A stretch of 64,000 bases of DNA from Bartonella rattimassiliensis 15908 (GTDB lineage Bacteria; Pseudomonadota; Alphaproteobacteria; Rhizobiales; Rhizobiaceae): positions 252,737 through 316,736 of the forward strand of contig NZ_JH725065.1 of the NCBI RefSeq assembly GCF_000278215.1, read 5' to 3'. The stretch's first letter is position 1. Every line of letters begins with the position of its first letter. A model generated the notes under the pieces. The model had not been told where the DNA came from. It saw nothing but the letters and a program-made list of their open reading frames with translations, and made no database searches. Below are positions 58,165 through 64,000 of this stretch, piece by piece. The position numbers were made by a program, and so were the translations under genes.

Positions 58165-58914
58165 ATGAGATTTTATATAATGAAAATTTCTGATCCTCAG
58201 CATAATCACATTTATCGATTGCCAAAACAATCTAAAGAACCTTTATTAAATATTCCATTTATTATAGTTGTTCTGATAGCATTTTGTTTTTGTCTTTATT
58301 GTATTCCGTATTATTTTTTTTCTCATCAGGTCTATGTTGAAAGTCTTAAGTTTTTTTCATTTACACCAGCATTGTTTAAGATGGATCCTTTAGCATTTTG
58401 TTATACTATGGTGAGCTATTCATTTATGCATAGTAGTTTTAAACATGTTGCTCTTAATATGGTTTGGCTTTTGGTTTTTGGCTCTCCTTTAGTCAGACAT
58501 TTTGGTATTTTACGTTTTTTAATTTTTTGGGTATTAACGGCAGTTGTATCTGTTTTGACATATTTTACGTTTCATCAAGAAAGTACCATATCACTTGTTG
58601 GGGCATCAGGTGCGGTGTTTGGAATGATGGGTGCCATTGTGCGTTATGGTTTTCCCAATAACTATTTAGGTGTCAATGCGCAGAATAATTTTTTTGAGGG
58701 GCCTTTATTATCCATTAAAAGATCCCTGTGTTCCAAAGGGACACTTGTTTATATGAGTGTCTGGCTAATGATTGATTTTATCATAGGTATTTCTTCTGTT
58801 TTTTTTGAAGAAAACGGTATCTTCATGGCATGGGAAGCTCATATTGGCGGTTTTTTTGCGGGCTTTTTGTTGATTGGTTTTTTTGATATTTATGGAAAAA
58901 AAACTAGAATCTAA
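58165..58914 (+). CDS. Rhomboid-family intramembrane serine protease
   Basis: A 249-residue polytopic membrane protein. The active-site serine lies in the rhomboid motif VGASGAVFGMMGAIV (about residues 146-160), and the partner histidine in EAHIGGFFAGFLLIG near residue 232. The HN-type motif of the first half is seen as FMHSSFKHVALNMVWLLVFG, with the conserved HxxxHxxxN layout. Six or seven hydrophobic helices can be traced. The substrate is unknown. The first ATG at 58165 is used; an ATG at 58180 has a slightly better-spaced GAG. The stop overlaps the 3' end of the convergent rlmB by 11 bases. Confidence 0.9.
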   Translation: MRFYIMKISDPQHNHIYRLPKQSKEPLLNIPFIIVVLIAFCFCLYCIPYYFFSHQVYVESLKFFSFTPALFKMDPLAFCYTMVSYSFMHSSFKHVALNMVWLLVFGSPLVRHFGILRFLIFWVLTAVVSVLTYFTFHQESTISLVGASGAVFGMMGAIVRYGFPNNYLGVNAQNNFFEGPLLSIKRSLCSKGTLVYMSVWLMIDFIIGISSVFFEENGIFMAWEAHIGGFFAGFLLIGFFDIYGKKTRI

Positions 58915-59734
58915 GATATTTATGCGCTACATAAAGTGCTATTGTTGCTGCGTTTGAAACATTTAATGATTTAATATTTCCAGGCATATCGAGACGTGCT
59001 AGAGTGCAAACGGTTTCACGTGTTTTTTTCCGTAAACCTTTACCTTCTGCTCCTAAAACAAGAGCAATTTTATTCCCTTTTAGTGTTGTTTCTAGAGATT
59101 GATTCCCTTCTGAATCAAGGCCAAAGCTTGTAAAACCTGTTTGATGGAGTTCTTGAAGAGTTTCAGCGAGGTTTCGTACGGTAATATAAGGAATCATTTC
59201 CAGAGCTCCTGATGCCGCTTTTGCAAGAACGCCGCTTTCGTGTGGAGAATGATGGCAAGTGGTAATAAGTGCTTTGGCTTTAAATGCAACTGCAGAGCGC
59301 ATAATAGCACCAACATTATGTGGATCAGTAATTTGATCCATAACAATGACCAGATCAGTATTGGTTAGTTCAGATAGTTTGCATGGTTTAAGAGGGAAGG
59401 TTTCCAAGACAATACCTTGATGAACCGCTTCATTTCCAACTAGCGAATCGAGATATTTGGGTGTGCATAATGTAACAGGGCAAGGGTAATCTGATTCGGA
59501 CATATTTAATCGTTTTAAGGCATTTTGTGTAATGTAAAGACATTTAAAAATTCTTTTTGGGTTTTTTAAAGCAGCATAAACGGAATGAATGCCATAAAGA
59601 CGGATTATTTCTTCTGGTATGGAAGTGGTTTTCTTCTTCAGATGTGTAAAAGATCGAGAAGAAGAGCCTTTTGTATCGCGATATCGACGACGTAAACGAG
59701 CATAATGAGAATTTTGTAATGTTTTTTCTTTCAT
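58904..59734 (-). CDS. rlmB: SpoU/TrmH-family RNA 2'-O-methyltransferase, probably RlmB
   Basis: RlmB methylates the 2'-OH of G2251 in 23S rRNA. A basic N-terminal extension (about residues 1-35) precedes the substrate-binding domain (YGIHSVYAALKNPKR). The SPOUT knot domain has VIVMDQITDPHNVGAIMRSA, LVLGAEGKGL and LNVSNAATIALY, which are motifs 1, 2 and 3. The Asn and Arg in NVGAIMR are the usual catalytic and substrate residues. Length 276 is normal for alphaproteobacterial RlmB; other TrmH paralogues cannot be excluded. It is convergent with the rhomboid gene and upstream faces the tRNA-Tyr promoter. Confidence 0.9.
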   Translation of the reverse strand: MKEKTLQNSHYARLRRRYRDTKGSSSRSFTHLKKKTTSIPEEIIRLYGIHSVYAALKNPKRIFKCLYITQNALKRLNMSESDYPCPVTLCTPKYLDSLVGNEAVHQGIVLETFPLKPCKLSELTNTDLVIVMDQITDPHNVGAIMRSAVAFKAKALITTCHHSPHESGVLAKAASGALEMIPYITVRNLAETLQELHQTGFTSFGLDSEGNQSLETTLKGNKIALVLGAEGKGLRKKTRETVCTLARLDMPGNIKSLNVSNAATIALYVAHKYLRF

Positions 59735-59829
59735 GGCTTCTTTATAGCCTGTTCTTAAAAAAAATAGATAAAAAAATCTATGATTTAAAGTTCTGAGTAG
59801 GAAATTTGTATAGAATTGTATTTATTCTG

Positions 59830-59858
59830 TTGACAGATACAATAGTAATCGTCATAAC
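59830..59858 (+). promoter_or_regulatory. Probable sigma-70 promoter of the tRNA-Tyr/tRNA-Gly/tuf unit
   Basis: A perfect TTGACA at 59830-59835, a 17-base spacer and CATAAC at 59853-59858 lie 81 bases upstream of tRNA-Tyr. It is the only good promoter-like pair in the rlmB-tRNA spacer. Confidence 0.5.
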
Positions 59859-59938
59859 CACTTCACAATCAGATTGGATTGAATAGGCGTTCAAGATGGT
59901 TGTCGTGATGCCTCATTGCGCGACTTTACCGGTGTAAT

Positions 59939-60022
59939 GGAGGGGTGCCCGAGTGGTTAAAGGGGGCGGACTGTAAATCCGTTGCGTATGCTACGTTGGT
60001 TCGAATCCAACCCCCTCCACCA
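59939..60022 (+). tRNA. tRNA-Tyr (anticodon GTA)
   Basis: Acceptor arms GGAGGGG and CCCCTCC pair fully. CCCGAGTGGTTAAAGGG gives the D arm, the anticodon loop CTGTAAA carries GTA, and an extended variable arm (TTGCGTATGCTACG region) marks a class II tRNA. The T arm is GTTGGTTCGAATCCAAC. CCA is encoded at 60020-60022. Confidence 0.96.
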
Positions 60023-60053
60023 TTCATCGGAGGAGAGTTAGTACGTAGGTCAT

Positions 60054-60127
60054 GCGGGTATAGCTCAATGGTAGAGCAGCAGCCTTCCAAGCTGAATATG
60101 CGGGTTCGATTCCCGCTACCCGCTCCA
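60054..60127 (+). tRNA. tRNA-Gly (anticodon TCC)
   Basis: Acceptor arms GCGGGTA and TACCCGC pair fully. The D arm reads AGCTCAATGGTAGAGC, the anticodon stem CAGC/GCTG encloses CTTCCAA with TCC, and the T arm is GCGGGTTCGATTCCCGC. CCA is encoded. It lies 31 bases after tRNA-Tyr and probably shares its transcript. Confidence 0.96.
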
Positions 60128-60301
60128 AATGGCTATTGATGGTTAGGCAAGTAGGTATGATGGAAGATGTTCCATTATTAGAGTGGGCGGTACTTTCCGT
60201 CTAAGAGTTGTAGTGATTGGGCTGGTGTTTGTCCAGTTTAATTCATTTCTGCAGGTCTATTTTTAGGTGCTAACAAATAGAGAAACAAGAGATTAAGAGC
60301 G

Positions 60302-61477
60302 ATGGCGAAGAGCAAATTTGAACGTACAAAACCGCATGTTAACATTGGTACGATTGGTCACGTTGATCATGGGAAGACCTCGTTGACAGCGGCGATTACG
60401 AAGTTTTTTGGTGAGTTTAAAGCATATGATCAAATTGATGCTGCACCGGAAGAGCGCGCCCGTGGGATTACTATTTCTACAGCACACGTTGAGTATGAAA
60501 CGGAAAAGCGTCACTATGCGCACGTTGATTGTCCAGGTCACGCTGATTATGTGAAGAACATGATCACAGGGGCTGCGCAGATGGATGGTGCGATTTTGGT
60601 TGTTTCTGCGGCTGATGGTCCTATGCCTCAAACACGCGAGCATATTTTGCTTGCGCGTCAGGTTGGTGTTCCAGCGATTGTTGTTTTTCTGAATAAAGTT
60701 GATCAGGTTGATGATGCAGAACTTTTGGAGCTTGTAGAGCTTGAGGTTCGGGAACTTTTATCCAAATATGATTTTCCAGGTGATGATATACCAATAGTTA
60801 AGGGTTCTGCGTTGGCGGCGCTTGAGGATAAGGATAAAAGCATTGGTGAAGATGCGGTTCGTCTTTTACTGAGTGAAGTTGATAATTATATTCCGACCCC
60901 TGAGCGACCTGTTGATCAGCCATTTTTGATGCCGATAGAAGATGTTTTTTCGATTTCAGGTCGTGGAACTGTTGTTACCGGTCGTGTTGAGCGTGGTGTT
61001 ATTAAGGTTGGTGAAGAAATTGAGATTATTGGTATTCGTCCAACTTCCAAAACGACGGTTACAGGTGTTGAAATGTTCCGCAAACTTTTAGATCAAGGTC
61101 AAGCGGGTGACAATATTGGGGCGCTTCTTCGTGGTGTTGATCGTGAAGGGGTTGAGCGTGGTCAGGTATTGGCTAAACCAGGTTCCGTTACACCTCACAC
61201 TCGCTTTAAAGCAGAGGCTTATATTTTGACGAAAGATGAGGGTGGGCGTCATACTCCATTTTTCACGAATTATCGTCCCCAGTTTTATTTCCGTACTACG
61301 GATGTGACAGGGATTGTTACGCTTCCGGAAGGAACGGAAATGGTTATGCCGGGAGATAATGTTGCGATGGATGTGTCTTTGATTGTTCCGATAGCGATGG
61401 AAGAGAAACTTCGTTTTGCTATTCGTGAAGGTGGTCGTACCGTTGGTGCTGGTATCGTCTCTAAAATCATTGAATAA
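60302..61477 (+). CDS. tuf: Translation elongation factor Tu
   Basis: EF-Tu delivers aminoacyl-tRNA to the ribosome as a GTP complex. G-domain motifs: [15 protein letters not shown] (P-loop, residues 18-32), RGITIS (effector), [12 protein letters not shown] (switch II with the catalytic His) and NKVD, then GSALAAL. Domains 2 and 3 follow and end [10 protein letters not shown]. Length 391 is the usual rhizobial size. The ATG at 60302 begins [19 protein letters not shown]. It lies between tRNA-Gly and tRNA-Trp, as in many alphaproteobacteria. A second tuf copy elsewhere is common in this group but cannot be judged here. Confidence 0.98.
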   Translation: MAKSKFERTKPHVNIGTIGHVDHGKTSLTAAITKFFGEFKAYDQIDAAPEERARGITISTAHVEYETEKRHYAHVDCPGHADYVKNMITGAAQMDGAILVVSAADGPMPQTREHILLARQVGVPAIVVFLNKVDQVDDAELLELVELEVRELLSKYDFPGDDIPIVKGSALAALEDKDKSIGEDAVRLLLSEVDNYIPTPERPVDQPFLMPIEDVFSISGRGTVVTGRVERGVIKVGEEIEIIGIRPTSKTTVTGVEMFRKLLDQGQAGDNIGALLRGVDREGVERGQVLAKPGSVTPHTRFKAEAYILTKDEGGRHTPFFTNYRPQFYFRTTDVTGIVTLPEGTEMVMPGDNVAMDVSLIVPIAMEEKLRFAIREGGRTVGAGIVSKIIE

Positions 61478-61524
61478 ATAATGCTTGTTGAAGAGGTATT
61501 AAAAGTGTTTTAGTTTTGTAAGTT

Positions 61525-61600
<76 letters not shown>

Positions 61601-61798
61601 AAGGGGGATGAGATCATAGATGTTGAATAGTATATTCTTTTCTGCTTTTTTTTATAAGGGGCTTGTTTTTTTGTGTATGAAACGGTATTGAATAGGAAGT
61701 AAGAAAATTGCATAAGTCCAGAATTTGGCTTTTGCATTTTGTTTCTGTTTATTTTGTTATATAAAATACAATAGGGCTAGAGAAAGTGTAGTGTAACG

Positions 61799-62011
61799 AT
61801 GGCGTCTAAAACCAATCCGATTACATTTATGAAGCAGGTTTATGCAGAGACAATTAAAGTAAAATGGCCTACACGTCGTGAGACGGTTATTTCTACGGTC
61901 ATGGTTTTGTTGGTAACTGCATTAGCTTCAGCTTTCTTTTTTATTGTGGATCAGGTTATGCATTTTGGTGTTTGGCGGGTTATTGATCTTCTGAAGTATC
62001 TTTTTAGTTGA
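61799..62011 (+). CDS. secE: Preprotein translocase subunit SecE
   Basis: SecE clamps the two halves of SecY in the translocon. This is the short one-helix form (70 residues). A cytoplasmic amphipathic helix (NPITFMKQVYAETIKVKWPTR, quoted as two parts FMKQVYAETIKVKWP and TRRET) precedes a single transmembrane helix (about residues 30-55, MVLLVTALASAFFFIVDQVM). The KVxWPTRxE motif (KVKWPTRRE) is the family hallmark. The ATG at 61799 follows the tRNA-Trp gene by 198 empty bases. nusG follows closely, the universal secE-nusG pair. Confidence 0.95.
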   Translation: MASKTNPITFMKQVYAETIKVKWPTRRETVISTVMVLLVTALASAFFFIVDQVMHFGVWRVIDLLKYLFS

Positions 62012-62032
62012 GAATGTTAAGGAAGTGTGACT

Positions 62033-62563
62033 GTGGCGGCTCGTTGGTATATTGTTCAGGCATATTCAAATTTTGAAAAGAAAGTAGCGGAAGCTATTGA
62101 TAAAGAGGCAAAGCAAAAAGGACTTGATCATCTGTTTGAAAAGATTTTTGTTCCAACAGAGCGTGTTGTAGAAATTCGTCGCGGGCGCAAGGTTGATACT
62201 GAGCGAAAATTTTTCCCTGGTTATGTTCTTATTCGTGCTGAGTTAACAGATGAAGTTTATCATCTTATTAAGAATACTCCTAAAGTGACAGGTTTTTTAG
62301 GAGCGGATGCGCATCCTGTTCCTATTTCTGATCGAGAGGTTGAAAAAATTCTCAAACAAGTTCAGGAGGGTGTTGAGTCTCCAAAGTCGTCTGTATTATT
62401 TGAGGTTGGAGAGCAAGTTCGTGTTGCTGATGGACCTTTTGTTTCGTTTAATGGAATTGTTCAGGAGGTTGAGGAAGAGCGTTCTCGTCTTAAGGTTGAA
62501 GTGCTCATTTTTGGGCGTCCTACGCCTGTTGATTTAGAATTTGGTCAGGTTGAGAAACTCTGA
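62033..62563 (+). CDS. nusG: Transcription termination/antitermination protein NusG
   Basis: NusG binds RNA polymerase and, by its KOW domain, Rho or ribosomal S10. The N-terminal NGN domain (residues 1-110) has ARWYIVQAYSNFEKKVAEAI, FVPTERVVEIRRGRKVDTER, KFFPGYVLIRAEL and NTPKVTGFLG. The C-terminal KOW domain has VGEQVRVADGPFVSFNGIV and RLKVEVLIFGRPTPVDLEF. Two GTG starts are possible, at 62027 and 62033. I chose 62033 (MAARWYIV, 176 residues) because AAGGA lies about 9 bases before it, a better distance than for 62027. Confidence 0.96.
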   Translation: MAARWYIVQAYSNFEKKVAEAIDKEAKQKGLDHLFEKIFVPTERVVEIRRGRKVDTERKFFPGYVLIRAELTDEVYHLIKNTPKVTGFLGADAHPVPISDREVEKILKQVQEGVESPKSSVLFEVGEQVRVADGPFVSFNGIVQEVEEERSRLKVEVLIFGRPTPVDLEFGQVEKL

Positions 62564-62708
62564 TTAAACTTAAAGTATAATTACTTTAAGGAAGGAGTGG
62601 GAGGTGATTTATAGCTTTTGTCGGCTTAATGATCCGAACCACATAACTGCAGCGAGTAGTGGGCAAGATGAATTATCAGTCTACTAGTTAAATTGAAGGC
62701 AGATTGTT
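62564..62708 (+). promoter_or_regulatory. Probable leader of the rplKA unit
   Basis: This 145-base spacer between nusG and rplK contains AAGGAAGGAGTGGGAGG and a GC-richer stretch with ACCACATAACTGCAGCGAG and GTAGTGGGCAAGATGAAT, which could fold as an L1-binding mimic like the known rplKA autoregulatory leader of other bacteria. The specific fold is inference. Confidence 0.35.
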
Positions 62709-63137
62709 ATGGCAAAGAAAAGTATAGGTCAGCTCAAGTTGCAGGTCCCTGCAGGAGCTGCTACTCCGTCTCCGCCGATTGGTCCAGCTCTTGGGCAGCG
62801 CGGTATTAATATCATGGAATTTTGTAAGGCATTTAATGCAGCTACACAAGAAATGGAAAAGGGAGCACCGATTCCAGTTGTTATTACATATTACCAAGAT
62901 AAATCTTTTACGTTTTCTCTCAAAACTCCTCCTATCTCGTTCTTTTTAAAGAAGGAAGCAAAACTAAAATCTGGCTCGAAAGAGCCTGGGAAAGTGTCTG
63001 TAGGAAGCATTTCTCGCGATAAAATTCGTTCGATTGCGGAATCAAAAATGAAAGATCTTAATGCGAATGATATTGAGGCAGCAATGCGTATGATTGAAGG
63101 TTCTGCTCGCTCGATGGGCTTGGAAGTGGTGGGCTAA
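62709..63137 (+). CDS. rplK: 50S ribosomal protein L11
   Basis: L11 forms the GTPase-associated centre stalk base. The proline-rich N-terminal segment [19 protein letters not shown] and [16 protein letters not shown] are characteristic, and [16 protein letters not shown] connects to the C-terminal rRNA-binding domain ([19 protein letters not shown], ending in [12 protein letters not shown]). Length 142 is the family standard. rplA starts four bases after the stop. The order rplK-rplA is universal. Confidence 0.97.
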   Translation: MAKKSIGQLKLQVPAGAATPSPPIGPALGQRGINIMEFCKAFNAATQEMEKGAPIPVVITYYQDKSFTFSLKTPPISFFLKKEAKLKSGSKEPGKVSVGSISRDKIRSIAESKMKDLNANDIEAAMRMIEGSARSMGLEVVG

Positions 63138-63141
63138 TATT

Positions 63142-63846
63142 ATGGCAAAATTAGCAAAGAGAATAAAAAATATCCGGAAAGATATTGATTTTAATGAGCT
63201 TTACGCTTTAGAAGATGCTATTTCAATGATTAAAGAGCGTGCTATTGCTAAATTTGATGAAACAATTGAAATTTCAATGAACTTAGGCGTTGATCCTCGT
63301 CATGCTGATCAAATGGTTCGAGGGGTTGCGCATTTGCCTAATGGAACAGGCCGAAATATTCGTGTTGCCGTTTTTGCTCGCGGAGATAAGGCTGAGGAAG
63401 CTAAGGCAGCAGGAGCTGATATTGTGGGTGCTGAAGATTTGTTTGAAAGCATTAATGGTGGAGCGATTGACTTTGATCGTTGTATCGCAACACCAGATAT
63501 GATGCCTCTTGTTGGTCGTCTTGGTAAGATTCTTGGACCACGGAGCTTGATGCCAAATCCTAAAGTTGGTACTGTAACACTTGATGTTGCTGGCGCTGTC
63601 AAGGCTTCTAAAGGTGGTGCTGTTGAGTTTCGTGTCGAAAAGGCGGGTATTGTGCATGCTGGTGTTGGTAAAGCTTCCTTTGGTGTTGAAAAAATCGTAG
63701 AAAATATAAAAGCTTTTGCAAGTGCAGTTATTAAAGCTAAACCGCAGGGTGCGAAAGGTGAGTATATTAAGCGTGTTGCTGTTTCTTCGACGATGGGTGT
63801 TGGTGTTAAAGTTGATCCAGCAACGGTGCGTTCAGAGTCAGTATAA
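63142..63846 (+). CDS. rplA: 50S ribosomal protein L1
   Basis: L1 builds the mobile stalk at the E site and, in many bacteria, represses its own operon by binding the rplK leader. I chose the ATG at 63142 (234 residues), which gives the normal [15 protein letters not shown] start; an in-frame ATG at 63094 lies inside rplK. Family segments: [41 protein letters not shown] ([19 protein letters not shown]), [14 protein letters not shown], and the closing [13 protein letters not shown]. Length matches the family's 230 or so. The L10 leader follows. Confidence 0.97.
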   Translation: MAKLAKRIKNIRKDIDFNELYALEDAISMIKERAIAKFDETIEISMNLGVDPRHADQMVRGVAHLPNGTGRNIRVAVFARGDKAEEAKAAGADIVGAEDLFESINGGAIDFDRCIATPDMMPLVGRLGKILGPRSLMPNPKVGTVTLDVAGAVKASKGGAVEFRVEKAGIVHAGVGKASFGVEKIVENIKAFASAVIKAKPQGAKGEYIKRVAVSSTMGVGVKVDPATVRSESV

Positions 63847-63904
63847 ACTGATTTATAATGTTGTTTTGGGGTATGTGAATATCAAAGCTATATTTAAAAT
63901 GCTA

Positions 63905-64000
63905 ATTTTGATCAGCATTTAGCTATCTAAGCTTTATAGAGCTTAGGTTAACCGGGAGAAATTCCGGAATATCCTGTCCGAGATTGTAGGTGATGCTTTT
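63905..64000 (+). ncRNA. Ribosomal protein L10 leader (partial)
   Basis: After rplA, the sequence contains a 7-bp hairpin CTAAGCT...AGCTTAG, a second short stem CCGG-GAGAAATT-CCGG and CCTGTCCGAGATTGTAGG, the pattern of the L10 (rplJ) autoregulatory leader that L10 with L12 binds in many bacteria. The window ends before rplJ itself. The assignment rests on position plus motif. Confidence 0.62.

Overview
The window is chromosomal DNA of an AT-rich alphaproteobacterium, almost certainly a Bartonella species. The evidence is the gene content and order (pdhA-pdhB-pdhC-lpd-lipA with a lipoylated E1 beta, fused ispDF, a RirA-type regulator, ntrY-ntrX-trkA, clpP-clpX-lon-hup, tuf-trnW-secE-nusG-rplK-rplA), the tail of a Bartonella-type autotransporter barrel at the left edge, and long intergenic stretches with decaying integrase remnants. 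The species cannot be fixed from the sequence alone.

Layout. 1-260: the end of an autotransporter gene fused head-to-head to its own mirror image by a perfect 174-bp palindrome. 0.7-6 kb: rlmJ (-), uvrC-pgsA (+), ndk (-). 7.4-14.4 kb: tatABC, serS, a 35-codon ORF where surE is expected, pcm, an NlpD-like activator, yajC (without secDF) and a Mth938-family gene. 15-19.6 kb: a decay zone with a truncated tyrosine integrase, a broken unknown gene and a phytoene/squalene-synthase family gene. 19.6-27.5 kb: ppiD (-), then tpiA, secG, pyrG, kdsA, eno and a TM2-domain gene. 27.8-35.8 kb: a pseudogene copy of the TM2 gene, an FtsB-like gene, the pyruvate dehydrogenase block, lipA and a COQ10-type gene. 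36.7-38.8 kb (-): rirA, ispDF, cinA-type pncC. 39-44.8 kb: ntrY, ntrX, trkA and a DxD glycosyltransferase. 45-50.2 kb: clpP, clpX, lon, hup. 51.3-59.7 kb: trmFO (-), tRNA-Leu, tig, gatB, an NDUFA12-like gene, a DUF2155 gene, a rhomboid protease and rlmB (-). 59.9-64 kb: tRNA-Tyr, tRNA-Gly, tuf, tRNA-Trp, secE, nusG, rplK, rplA and the start of an L10-type leader.

Most genes are core housekeeping: envelope export (Tat, YajC, SecG, SecE), protein folding and turnover (PpiD, Tig, ClpXP, Lon), central carbon flow from triose phosphate through enolase to acetyl-CoA, and translation. The accessory signal lies between the genes. At least eight places (about 0.3, 2.1, 6.3, 15.7, 19.2, 36.1, 36.5 and 50.6 kb) carry diverged copies of one unit: the 5' end of a tyrosine integrase plus its upstream region, with a roughly 38-bp imperfect palindrome as the best-preserved part. 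Other signs of decay are a duplicated TM2 gene lost to stops and frameshifts, missing members of usual operons (surE, secDF, ntrBC, hfq), and an ispDF gene whose only sensible start is ATT.

I found no CRISPR array, intact prophage, complete insertion sequence or recognisable new defence system. The best candidates for follow-up are the perfect palindrome at the left edge, the integrase-derived repeat family with its palindrome, and the ATT start of ispDF.
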